Assembly: GCA_938086785.1 (NCBI GenBank)
Contig: CALKCM010000015.1
Coordinates: forward strand, 1-36,099
Reading direction: 5' to 3'
Source of the DNA: an uncultured Bacteroidia bacterium
GTDB taxonomy: Bacteria; Bacteroidota; Bacteroidia; NS11-12g; UBA955
DNA: 36,099 nucleotides
The notes under the pieces were generated by a model that was not told where the DNA came from, did not search any database, and was given only the letters and a program-made list of their open reading frames with translations. A program made the position numbers and the translations under genes. Within the stretch, counting starts at the first letter, position 1, and each line of letters starts with the position of its first letter. Shown in pieces: positions 7,417-15,426 of this stretch.

Positions 7417-8727
7417 ATGAGTGAATTTGTAATTGAAGGAGGACATCAACTCAAAGGTGAATTGATCCCTCAAGGAGCAAAAAACGAGGCGCTTCAGGTT
7501 TTATGTGCTGTATTACTAAGTGCAGAGCCCATAACCATAACCAATATTCCTGAAATACGAGATGTTCTAAAGCTAATCGAATTATTAAAGTCTTTAGGGG
7601 TAAAAGTAACCCGAATCGAAAGAGGTTCTTACACGTTTGTCTCGGACCGCATTAATCTAAACTATTTAGATTCGCCGGAATTTAAAAAACAAGGGGCTGC
7701 ACTCAGAGGATCCATCATGATTGTTGGACCTTTGCTCGCACGTTTTGGCAAAGGATATATTCCGAGCCCTGGTGGAGATAAAATTGGAAGAAGGCGTTTA
7801 GATACTCATTTTGTGGGACTTCAAAACCTAGGTGCCGATTTTGAATACTTAGAAAACGAGCAATTTTATAAAGTTCATTCAAAGCAACTTAAAGGAGCCT
7901 ATATGCTTCTTGATGAGGCATCTGTTACAGGAACAGCAAACATTCTCATGGCAGCCACTATGGCTGAAGGAACAACTACTATATACAATGCAGCATGCGA
8001 GCCTTACTTGCAACAATTGAGCAAAATGCTCAATCGCATGGGCGCCAATATTGAAGGGGTGGGTTCAAACAAATTGATTATACACGGTGTTCAATCGCTT
8101 CAAGGAACAGAACATAGATGCCTCCCAGATATGATTGAAATAGGAAGTTTCATTGGTTTGGCCGCATTTACGAATAGCGATATCCTGCTCAAAAATTGCA
8201 GCATTGATGAGTTGGGACAAATACCCGCACAATTTAAACGCTTAGGTGTAAATATGGATATCATTAATGATGATATTCACGTGCACAGCAATGAAGATTA
8301 TTCTATAGATACCTTTATTGATGGCTCTATTCTAACCATTAGCGACCAGATATGGCCTGGATTTACGCCTGATTTAATATCTATAGCTTTAGTAACTGCT
8401 ATTCAGGCAGAAGGCACCGTATTGATCCATCAAAAAATGTTTGAGAGTCGATTATTCTTTGTAGATAATCTTATTGACATGGGAGCTCAAATTATACTGT
8501 GTGATCCGCATAGAGCTACCGTTATTGGATTAGGACGCAGGACTTCACTAAAAGGCATTACCATGTCATCACCAGACATAAGGGCTGGTGTTGCGCTGTT
8601 AATTGCAGCAATGGGTGCTAAGGGAACCAGCACCATTAAAAACATTGAACAAATTGACCGTGGCTACGAGAGAATCGAGGAACGCTTAAACGCTTTGGGT
8701 GCAAAAATTACTCGGGTAAAGAATTAA
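7417..8727 (+). CDS. murA: UDP-N-acetylglucosamine 1-carboxyvinyltransferase MurA
   Basis: First committed step of peptidoglycan synthesis: transfers enolpyruvate from PEP to UDP-GlcNAc. At 436 aa it has normal length. Lys22-Asn23 (GAKNEALQ) match the family's substrate-binding pair, and LRGSIMIVGPLLARFG is the usual loop lead-in. The active-site loop reads PSPGGDKIGRRRLDTH, with Asp121 (codon GAT at 7777-7779) where E. coli MurA has Cys115. Asp at this site is known in other bacteria to keep activity and to block fosfomycin alkylation, so intrinsic fosfomycin resistance is expected. It is coupled to DUF4290 and its 3' end overlaps the convergent DUF5723 gene by 20 nt. Confidence 0.96.
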   Translation: MSEFVIEGGHQLKGELIPQGAKNEALQVLCAVLLSAEPITITNIPEIRDVLKLIELLKSLGVKVTRIERGSYTFVSDRINLNYLDSPEFKKQGAALRGSIMIVGPLLARFGKGYIPSPGGDKIGRRRLDTHFVGLQNLGADFEYLENEQFYKVHSKQLKGAYMLLDEASVTGTANILMAATMAEGTTTIYNAACEPYLQQLSKMLNRMGANIEGVGSNKLIIHGVQSLQGTEHRCLPDMIEIGSFIGLAAFTNSDILLKNCSIDELGQIPAQFKRLGVNMDIINDDIHVHSNEDYSIDTFIDGSILTISDQIWPGFTPDLISIALVTAIQAEGTVLIHQKMFESRLFFVDNLIDMGAQIILCDPHRATVIGLGRRTSLKGITMSSPDIRAGVALLIAAMGAKGTSTIKNIEQIDRGYERIEERLNALGAKITRVKN

Positions 8728-10210
8728 CCCTTTTTTCTTTTCTTCTTTTCTTCTTTTTGGAACGTTTCGCACTTATTCCTGTGCTTACTCCAAAATAAAA
8801 ATCAAGTCCATTTATACTATTCCCAGAAAGGGAATTAATTAAATTATCAGAGCCCAAATAAACTGGACCGATTCGGGTAAAAAACCCCAATCCAAATTGT
8901 TTATAATCGTCATAAACCAGCACAGGCATGGCAATTTCTAAACCTCTTGTTTCTAAGCGAGGAATTAAGCTTAAAGAACTAGGCCTTCTAAAAGCAATGG
9001 CCTTTTTCGAAATTAAGGATTGGTTCCAATTGGCACCGATATAAAGCCATTTAAATACATTATAATCCAATTGAATGCTTAATGTCATAGGAAGGTTTAT
9101 TAAATATGATGAACTTCCTTCTTTATAATTCAGATTATTCTCGGCATAACTTCTGAGGTATGACAATCCGCTATCCGTACTTTGGGCAAAGGCATTGGCA
9201 AAAGCAGAGTCTGCTGCAAAGGTTACCCGATTAAGGTTACTTGCAGAGTATTTCGTTAAATCTTGTTTCATGCTAATGCTTCCAATATCTAGCAAAGACA
9301 TGCCCGCTTTAAACAAATAGCGATTGTTGCTTGTGATAGGATCTGTCAATCGAGGTCGCCATTCGAAAATAGCTCCCACATCAAAGCCTAAACCGGAGCC
9401 ATTAATATTTCTAAAACTGGGCAACAAAAATGAACCAATCCCGTTATTGGAAAACTTATCTAAGTAATCTACATTGGAATGCGCGATCTCTACATCTGAG
9501 CTATTGATAAAAAGGGTATCGTCACTAGCGCTCAACTCCGCATCAATCCCTCTGTTGGTAATATTTGCCGAGGCTATTCCCATTAAGTATTTACCGGTAA
9601 GGCCTACTTTGAGATATGCACTCTCTTTATTAATTAAAACTCGAGCAAATGAGCCAGCAACCTCCTGGTATGCATGCGAGTTTATCGTAAAACTATTGTT
9701 ATTGATGCTTCTCACTGCATTAGATCCAGAATCAATACTACTTATGGCAAAGTCAATTAATTTTTGGTCGACATTATTGATGGAAAAATTAAATTTTGTT
9801 CTCATGGAAAAACCTACTGCGTTTTTTTTCCCCAGTCGAGTCATTATAGAAGGGCCTCGCCACTCCAAATTCGCATGTAAATACTTCTTACTATTGGAAT
9901 TATCTTGTTTAAACCATGAAGAGTTCCAAGCAATTTGACCCGAGGAATTTTTGTATTGGCTAGGAACCTTGTTCCTTACCAATTGCATGAAAGTAAATGG
10001 TGTTTCCAAGCGTAGTGCATTTGTGCTGGTAGAAAAACCAAAGCAAGAAGCATTTACATGCTGCCTATGCCTTCCATCTGCCAGGCCTGCAGGATTGGAG
10101 TACATAAAGTTTACACCAGCCCAATTACTGGATTGTAGACCCAGAAAATTCTGTGCTGTACAGTCCAATGTAAATACAGTAAAAATCGATATAATTAAAC
10201 GTTTATACAT
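8708..10210 (-). CDS. DUF5723-like outer-membrane beta-barrel protein
   Basis: A 500-aa exported protein: signal peptide at residues 1-19 (MYKRLIISIFTVFTLDCTA), then a start typical of the family (NFLGLQSSNWAGVNFMYSNPAGLADGR region) and many alternating beta-strand segments ending in aromatic residues, as in an OmpP1/FadL- or PorV-like barrel. Function is unknown. An odd feature is the C-terminus: after the last strand there is a very basic tail (KRSKKKKRRKEKR) instead of a terminal aromatic residue. The tail lies over the overlap with murA (20 nt, convergent). A perfect -7 box lies 12 nt before the ATG. Confidence 0.75.
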   Translation of the reverse strand: MYKRLIISIFTVFTLDCTAQNFLGLQSSNWAGVNFMYSNPAGLADGRHRQHVNASCFGFSTSTNALRLETPFTFMQLVRNKVPSQYKNSSGQIAWNSSWFKQDNSNSKKYLHANLEWRGPSIMTRLGKKNAVGFSMRTKFNFSINNVDQKLIDFAISSIDSGSNAVRSINNNSFTINSHAYQEVAGSFARVLINKESAYLKVGLTGKYLMGIASANITNRGIDAELSASDDTLFINSSDVEIAHSNVDYLDKFSNNGIGSFLLPSFRNINGSGLGFDVGAIFEWRPRLTDPITSNNRYLFKAGMSLLDIGSISMKQDLTKYSASNLNRVTFAADSAFANAFAQSTDSGLSYLRSYAENNLNYKEGSSSYLINLPMTLSIQLDYNVFKWLYIGANWNQSLISKKAIAFRRPSSLSLIPRLETRGLEIAMPVLVYDDYKQFGLGFFTRIGPVYLGSDNLINSLSGNSINGLDFYFGVSTGISAKRSKKKKRRKEKRVNSLPE

Positions 10211-10222
10211 ATGCTTTCAAGG

Positions 10223-10230
10223 CAAATTTA
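10223..10230 (-). promoter_or_regulatory. -7 promoter box (TAAATTTG) for the DUF5723-like gene
   Basis: Perfect TAnnTTTG on the minus strand, 12 nt before the ATG at 10210, implying a very short 5' leader. Confidence 0.55.
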
Positions 10231-10371
10231 CGAATTAACTCGTATATCTTTCCATAAAAAGGAGAGATTTTTGCTTGTTGCTTTGCGATGTAATCTGCGA
10301 TGCATACACTGCGTTAAAGGTACACATTGAGCCTAATTATGTTTTAAATACAAGCATAACATAAATAATAA

Positions 10372-10421
10372 TAGGATAAATAGTAAGGTAATAGCTAAAC
10401 GAGTTCTCATAGGTTATCCTA
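10372..10421 (-). repeat. Inverted repeat downstream of comEC
   Basis: 8-bp arms TAGGATAA (10372-10379) and TTATCCTA (10414-10421) separated by 34 nt lie in the 239-bp gap after comEC. On the comEC strand the second arm is followed by TTATTATTTA. It may be a weak terminator or an mRNA 3' structure. Confidence 0.3.
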
Positions 10422-10449
10422 AAATACTCATAATATCCCATAAAATATG

Positions 10450-12375
10450 TCATTTAATTATAATATAATTTTTATTTAATAATTCATAGCTTACTGATGT
10501 ATCGGAATACCTATGATTCTTCTGAGTTATTATATGTAAAAATGTATCCTTCTGCGATCCGTATGGGTTGCTCTTCCAATGTAAGATTAATGGACGGGAG
10601 GGATGACGAATAAACATTGATTTTCGCGAATCTAAGTGAATCATGCTCCATTTATTTGCTCTTATAGTATCCCTCTCTCCTGAATAAACCCAATTTATTT
10701 CTCGAATGAAGTATTTATGAATAAAATCCTTCTGTAACTCTAAGATATGATCGCTTTCTTCCCTTTCTATAGGAGACGATATATTCGTCATAATTCCACC
10801 ATCTACAACTGTTAAAAGGAACCGACTCCTCAACTCAGATGCCACCACTATGAATTGATTGGATCTCTTGTGGCCTATATAAGCCCAAACCAATGAATAT
10901 AAACATACAATAGCTATAGATACGTAAACAATTTTAATGCTTCTTTTATACAGCCCTAATCCTAATACAGGCATTGCAATCAAATAAAATAGCACCTCCC
11001 ACTCCATGATGTAAATAGTGTTTAGTTGCGCCCAGGGAAGTTCAGAAAAAGCATGCACCAACTTGAGCAATAGACGCAATATCCAAGTAGTAAAATCAAT
11101 CAAAAGGGCTCCCAAAAATGGCAACTTAAAAAGGGCTAAACTAACCAAGATTGATGCTAAGCAAAGCATACCCAAAGGCACAAGGCAAATATTAGAAAGA
11201 ATAAACCATACTGGGAACGTATGAAAATAATAAAAAGTAAGGGGCAAGGTTCCAATAGTAGCTGCAATACTAATGCAGGCCAACTGCCATATTTTTTTGA
11301 GAATTATGCGAGGTGGCCTAACAAAATGCGCTATTTTGGGATAAAAGAATAGAATTCCTAAAACAGCAAGATAACTTAGCTGAAACCCTACATCTACTAT
11401 TTGTAAAGGAAAAATAAGCAGTTGCAGGTAAGCAGATGCAAAAACACTATTGAAGCTATTGCTATTTGAATTCAATATACTGCGGCCTATTTCAATAATA
11501 GTAAACATAAGAGATGCCCGAATAACCGAAGCACCTAAACCCGTTACAAAAGCATAAACCCAAAGAAAAATGAGCATTAGTAATGTTCGCGTCCCTTTAT
11601 GTTTTTGAAATAAACCTCCGAGCGAAAACAGCATATTTAAAATAATATATACCATCCCGACATGCAGCCCTGATACGGCTAAAATATGCATGGTTCCTGA
11701 CTTTGCAAAGGATGCTGAATCCGATCCCTTAAGATTATCCTTATACCCCAGGCATAAACTATGCACTAGGCCAGAAATGTCATTAGGGAAGACCCGGGCA
11801 ATATATGCGACTAAGCCCTCTTTACAAATCTTGGCATAATCAAGTATACTTAAAGTGCCGCTTTTTAAATAAAACGAATTAGTCGTATCCAAAAACAGTT
11901 GATGTTCAATGTTTTTATGCTTCATAATTGCTTTATAATTAAAACCGGCTGGAAAAGGAGCTTGGCCTATTTCAATGATTTCATTGGATACAAGAAGCTC
12001 GTCTCCTGGATGCAGCCCAGGCTTTCTTCCATTTCTTTTTTTAGACCAATAAACCAAAATCTTACCCGAACACCATATGCTTGTATCCTTTGAAACCTTT
12101 AAACGCAATACTTGAGCAGTAGACCGCCAACTTTTCTTCTTATTACTCAGGGGTTCATCGATTCGAATATGAACCATTTTAGCAGATTTAAATTCCTCTT
12201 GTTTCCAAAAAATGGAATGGTCTTGAGATGTTTGCGAATAAGAACCCAACAAAAAGCCTAAACTCACATGGCTCAATAACAAAAAAAGACCTGCGAGGTA
12301 TGCTAATTTCATCTTTTTCTGATAGAAAAAGACGATGGCTCCTAAAAAAAAAGCCATAGAAAGTACAAGAGCCAC
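10450..12375 (-). CDS. comEC: ComEC/Rec2-family DNA internalization channel
   Basis: Polytopic inner-membrane protein that moves single-stranded DNA into the cytoplasm in natural transformation. Coordinates use the first conventional start (GTG, 641 aa). The competence-domain signatures are clear: HILAVSGLHVG at 230-240, followed by GASVIRASLMF and multiple membrane helices; the N-terminal region resembles the DUF4131/OB segment. There is no metallo-beta-lactamase domain, as in many relatives of this phylum. The frame stays open upstream of the GTG to the stop codon of the preceding gene. Those codons encode a further ComEC-like N-terminal helix (KAVPFARLLIALATGIVIS), so the true start is probably a non-standard codon near 12468 (CTG). 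Confidence 0.9.
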   Translation of the reverse strand: MALVLSMAFFLGAIVFFYQKKMKLAYLAGLFLLLSHVSLGFLLGSYSQTSQDHSIFWKQEEFKSAKMVHIRIDEPLSNKKKSWRSTAQVLRLKVSKDTSIWCSGKILVYWSKKRNGRKPGLHPGDELLVSNEIIEIGQAPFPAGFNYKAIMKHKNIEHQLFLDTTNSFYLKSGTLSILDYAKICKEGLVAYIARVFPNDISGLVHSLCLGYKDNLKGSDSASFAKSGTMHILAVSGLHVGMVYIILNMLFSLGGLFQKHKGTRTLLMLIFLWVYAFVTGLGASVIRASLMFTIIEIGRSILNSNSNSFNSVFASAYLQLLIFPLQIVDVGFQLSYLAVLGILFFYPKIAHFVRPPRIILKKIWQLACISIAATIGTLPLTFYYFHTFPVWFILSNICLVPLGMLCLASILVSLALFKLPFLGALLIDFTTWILRLLLKLVHAFSELPWAQLNTIYIMEWEVLFYLIAMPVLGLGLYKRSIKIVYVSIAIVCLYSLVWAYIGHKRSNQFIVVASELRSRFLLTVVDGGIMTNISSPIEREESDHILELQKDFIHKYFIREINWVYSGERDTIRANKWSMIHLDSRKSMFIRHPSRPLILHWKSNPYGSQKDTFLHIITQKNHRYSDTSVSYELLNKNYIIIK

Positions 12376-12471
12376 AAAAGTGTGTAGCTCTGCAGCATCT
12401 GCAAATAATGAAATAACTATTCCTGTTGCTAATGCTATAAGAAGCCTCGCAAATGGAACAGCCTTCAGGTC

Positions 12472-13068
12472 TTATTCGTAAAATTTAATGATAAGTCGCT
12501 TAAACTCGTCAGCGGATTCTTGCTTACGGTTCCATTCCAATTGATTATACATGTCTTCATAGGCCATTAATGCTTCAGTTAAATTTGATTTTTCTAGGTT
12601 TGAAACAAATTTAGCATAAGAATCAATATCTCCTTTAAATAATTTATTAATGTATTCGAATCTCCGAGTCATCGATACTCCTTTTGAAAAGTCACCTGAG
12701 TGTTTAGGTGTGTTGGTTGAAATGGGCTCTTCTTTTTTTGGCTCCTCTGGCTCGTGCAATTCCGACTCAACTTCAGGAACAGGGATATCTTTAACTTTTT
12801 CTATTGGAGAATCCTCCATCGAAGTTTTAATCTCTACTGATTCATTTTTGATTGAGTCCACTTCTTTATCAGCCAATTCTGGTTCCATAAACTGTTTTGA
12901 ACCTTCGGAAACAGATAAGTCTGAAAGGATGTAAGCCTGTGAACTTAAATTTTTAATTTGCTTTAATTGAGATATTCCATAGTGAAACATGCCATTTTTT
13001 TGCTCCGGTTGATTTAATATTGCCAACTCATTTAATACATGTCGAAGTTTATCTGAAGAATTATCCAT
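12472..13068 (-). CDS. Hypothetical acidic protein with conserved C-terminal helical domain
   Basis: A 198-aa soluble protein I cannot assign. Residues about 70-125 are Glu/Pro/Ser-rich and probably disordered (SELHEPEEPKKEEP). The C-terminal ~65 residues (SMTRRFEYINKLFKGDIDSY and WNRKQESADEFKRLIIKFYE) look like a folded helical module. I have seen its pattern (R.FINKLF.GD..., ending W...E....F..L) in short Bacteroidota proteins of unknown role. It is upstream of comEC with the same frame continuing past its stop. It diverges from thymidine kinase with a 48-nt gap. Nothing shows a link to DNA uptake beyond position. Confidence 0.6.
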   Translation of the reverse strand: MDNSSDKLRHVLNELAILNQPEQKNGMFHYGISQLKQIKNLSSQAYILSDLSVSEGSKQFMEPELADKEVDSIKNESVEIKTSMEDSPIEKVKDIPVPEVESELHEPEEPKKEEPISTNTPKHSGDFSKGVSMTRRFEYINKLFKGDIDSYAKFVSNLEKSNLTEALMAYEDMYNQLEWNRKQESADEFKRLIIKFYE

Positions 13069-13116
13069 AATGCTTACTTTTACAACACAAATAACACCAA
13101 AAAATTTGGCAATTGT

Positions 13117-13671
13117 ATGACAAGCTTTACACTTATTTACGGCTGTATGTTTTCTGGGAAAACGACCAAGTTAATTGAGCTATACCAGCATTGTGGTTTT
13201 GAGCAAGAAGAGATTATTGTAGTAAAACCCGTTATCGATAATCGATTTGTTGCGGATAAAGTAAACAGCCACAGCGGACTGAATATGCCGGGAATGCGAA
13301 TAAAGAATCCAGAACAGATTGAAAGTTATATTACGGAGTCAACAAAAATTATATTTATTGATGAAGTACAATTCTTTGGTTCAAGAGTGGGAACCATTAT
13401 CCAGAATATTCTAATGCAAGATATAGCGGTTGTAGCTAGTGGGCTTGACAGAGATTATCTACATAAAGATTTTGGACCAATGCCCGACTTAAAGAGAATG
13501 GCAGATAAAAATATTGCTCTAACTGCGCGTTGCCACCTCTGTAATGAGAAGGGAACTCATACATTTAGAACGATTAAGAATGATTCGCAAATTCTGGTTG
13601 GTCATGATAATATGTATCAAGCTCGATGTGAGAAACATTGGGATGAAGGCATGAAAGCCTTTACAAACTAG
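13117..13671 (+). CDS. tdk: Thymidine kinase, type II
   Basis: Phosphorylates thymidine to dTMP with ATP (pyrimidine salvage, cytoplasmic). At 184 aa it fits the type II family. P-loop GCMFSGKT at 9-16, the catalytic Glu in IDEVQFF (Glu83), and a zinc site made of Cys139, Cys142, Cys171 and His174 (CHLC ... CEKH). The lasso segment ends in the usual VGHDNMYQARC. A near-consensus -7 box (AAAATTTG, 13101-13108) lies 8 nt before the ATG. Its TAG stop overlaps the TAG stop of the convergent nifU-like gene within one CTAG palindrome. Confidence 0.95.
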   Translation: MTSFTLIYGCMFSGKTTKLIELYQHCGFEQEEIIVVKPVIDNRFVADKVNSHSGLNMPGMRIKNPEQIESYITESTKIIFIDEVQFFGSRVGTIIQNILMQDIAVVASGLDRDYLHKDFGPMPDLKRMADKNIALTARCHLCNEKGTHTFRTIKNDSQILVGHDNMYQARCEKHWDEGMKAFTN

Positions 13672-13910
13672 TCTTTTAAAGCCGTTATTTTACCCACTTC
13701 GGGCATAACACTACGAATGGCTTGTTCTATCCCTGCGGTCATGGTCATTTCACTCATGCTACATGAGGAACAAGCGCCCAATAGCTTAAGCACAACGTCT
13801 CCATTATCTGTAATTTCAACCAGCTCAACATCTCCTCCATCTTTTTGGAGGTAAGGGCGTATAGAATTCAAAGATTCTTGCACTTTTGTTGGTGTAATGG
13901 TACTGCTCAT
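13668..13910 (-). CDS. NifU C-terminal-domain Fe-S scaffold protein
   Basis: An 80-aa protein equal to the NifU/Nfu C-terminal domain alone: KVQESLNSIRPYLQKDGGDV, then the cluster-binding CxxC in GACSSCSMSEMTM (Cys47 and Cys50). It should carry a [4Fe-4S] cluster between two subunits and pass it to target proteins. I chose ATG 13910; an upstream in-frame TTG at 13919 overlaps the -7 box. It lies downstream of mrp on the same strand, separated by 118 nt and with its own promoter. It is probably a functional partner of Mrp in Fe-S delivery. Confidence 0.9.
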   Translation of the reverse strand: MSSTITPTKVQESLNSIRPYLQKDGGDVELVEITDNGDVVLKLLGACSSCSMSEMTMTAGIEQAIRSVMPEVGKITALKD

Positions 13911-13916
13911 GAGGAA

Positions 13917-13947
13917 CAAAAATACAATGTAAATGGTTCTAATTCAA
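13917..13947 (-). promoter_or_regulatory. Promoter of the nifU-like gene (-33 TTG, -7 TATTTTTG)
   Basis: Perfect TAnnTTTG at 13917-13924 and TTG at 13945-13947 on the minus strand, separated by 20 nt, the expected spacing. The -7 box ends 6 nt before the ATG, so the mRNA should be nearly leaderless. Confidence 0.6.
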
Positions 13948-14028
13948 TGATTAAGTCTGCAGAAATCATTTTTTTATGATTCTTGAGACCGAAATCTTAA
14001 ATACCTCATTTGAATGAATATGCAATCC

Positions 14029-15072
14029 CTAGCGATCCATGGAGGCAAGAATACTGACTCGTTTAATCACCTCATCTGCAATTTCGCTAAAATTAGAGTG
14101 AAATAGTTCATCTTCGATACGGCCTGTATCTGCTAAACCTTGAATATTTGATTGAAAAGGAAGCTCTCCTAAAAAGGGAATTTTATACTCTTCGGCCAAA
14201 TCTTTGGCCCCATCTTTACCAAACAGGTAATATTTATTTTGCGGCAACTCAGGAGGAGTAAAGTAGCTTAAATTTTGCACCATGCCAATAATAGGTTTAT
14301 TGATGGCCGGCTGAGTAAACATATCAATAGCCCTTACCACATCGGCTGTACTCATTTTTTGTGGAGTACTTACCATAACAATCCCGCTCACTCCGTTTAA
14401 TTGACTTAAACTGATTTGCACATCGCCTGTACCTGGGGGCAAATCAATGATAAGATAGTCTAAATCTCCCCATATTACATCGCGTGTAAATTGTTTAAAT
14501 GCACTGCTTACCATAGGGCCTCGCCAAACAATGGCTTGATCTCTTTTGGTTAAAAAACCAATACTCAGTATTTTAATTCCAAACTTTTCATGAGGAATCA
14601 TCATATCTACCCCTTCTTGTTTCTGAACCAATGGGGCCTCGTAAATATCAAAAAGAGTAGGAACCGAAGGTCCATATATATCTGCATCTAATAAGCCAAC
14701 TTTAGCTCCTTTTTTGCTTAAGGACATAGCTAAACCCGCTGCAACAGTACTCTTCCCCACTCCGCCTTTACCACTGGCCACAGCAATAATATGTTTCACT
14801 CCTTTAATCTGTGAATTTTCAGGTGCCTTCATGTTATGAGTCACGTGAATATCCACTTCGGCGTCTTGGTTCACTAAAAGCTTAACGGCATTTACACAGG
14901 CATTGTGTAACATCTCTTTCATTGGACATGCCGGAGTGGTTAAAACCAAATCAAAGGAAACCTTGTTCCCCTCGATTTTTAGCTTTTGAATCATGTTGAG
15001 TGTGACCAAATCCTTTTTTAAATCTGGATCTTCAACATTGCTTAATGCCTTTAAAATATCCGCTTCATTCAT
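14029..15072 (-). CDS. mrp: Mrp/NBP35-family P-loop ATPase (Fe-S carrier)
   Basis: A 347-aa protein with an N-terminal MIP18/DUF59 domain (residues ~1-80, with TTPACPMKEML) fused to a Mrp ATPase: deviant Walker A GKGGVGKST at 101-109, DADIYGPS, and LIIDLPPGTGD as Walker B/switch. Family members bind and transfer Fe-S clusters. The C-terminal CxxC of E. coli Mrp/ApbC is missing: the matching segment reads SYFTPPELPQNKYYLFG (269-285). Other cysteines (49, 59) are in the DUF59 domain. Translation is coupled to the upstream small membrane protein through an ATGA overlap. Confidence 0.92.
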   Translation of the reverse strand: MNEADILKALSNVEDPDLKKDLVTLNMIQKLKIEGNKVSFDLVLTTPACPMKEMLHNACVNAVKLLVNQDAEVDIHVTHNMKAPENSQIKGVKHIIAVASGKGGVGKSTVAAGLAMSLSKKGAKVGLLDADIYGPSVPTLFDIYEAPLVQKQEGVDMMIPHEKFGIKILSIGFLTKRDQAIVWRGPMVSSAFKQFTRDVIWGDLDYLIIDLPPGTGDVQISLSQLNGVSGIVMVSTPQKMSTADVVRAIDMFTQPAINKPIIGMVQNLSYFTPPELPQNKYYLFGKDGAKDLAEEYKIPFLGELPFQSNIQGLADTGRIEDELFHSNFSEIADEVIKRVSILASMDR

Positions 15073-15365
15073 TTTTTTTTAAATATTCCTGCTATTCTAT
15101 TAAAGAATCTCTTCTCAAATTCCCAAAAAAAGGCAAATTGCCCAAATACCCACCCATAAGCCAATAGCAAGAGGTTATAGAAGGGTAAAATAAGCCAATA
15201 ATAGGTATAGGTAAACCAACGAGCATCTGCAAAAAAATAGGTCTGTAAGTATTTCTTGAGTAGCATAACCGACGTACCAGTAAGTGCAAAAACCAAGAGT
15301 ATTATCCCTGCAGTCCAGGCATTTTTCACGTTCCAACGGTGCTGAAGTTTATGTAGAAAACCCAA
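15069..15365 (-). CDS. Small membrane protein (DUF6787-like)
   Basis: A 98-aa protein with two membrane helices (TAGIILLVFALTGTSVMLL and the WLILPFYNLLLLAYGWVFG segment) and a basic end GIFKKK. It resembles a short Bacteroidota family of unknown function, often placed beside mrp, from memory. The start is TTG; no ATG or GTG is available in frame, and a perfect -7 box lies 4 nt upstream, which makes the TTG fit a leaderless transcript. Its TGA overlaps the mrp ATG (ATGA). Role unknown. Confidence 0.65.
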   Translation of the reverse strand: MGFLHKLQHRWNVKNAWTAGIILLVFALTGTSVMLLKKYLQTYFFADARWFTYTYYWLILPFYNLLLLAYGWVFGQFAFFWEFEKRFFNRIAGIFKKK

Positions 15366-15369
15366 GTTG

Positions 15370-15377
15370 CAAAAATA
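15370..15377 (-). promoter_or_regulatory. -7 promoter box (TATTTTTG) for the small membrane protein-mrp operon
   Basis: Perfect TAnnTTTG on the minus strand, only 4 nt before the TTG start at 15365. No TTG is seen at -33 spacing. Confidence 0.5.
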
Positions 15378-15426
15378 AGTCCAAATGACTTTGGAACATC
15401 CTTTTTTAGAAGAAATAATTATTTAA

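Noticed and set aside
13944..13981. AT-only stem AATGATT/AATCATT with a T run as a terminator
   Set aside because: The stem is weak, overlaps the nifU-like -33 box, and does not follow a gene end on the matching strand.
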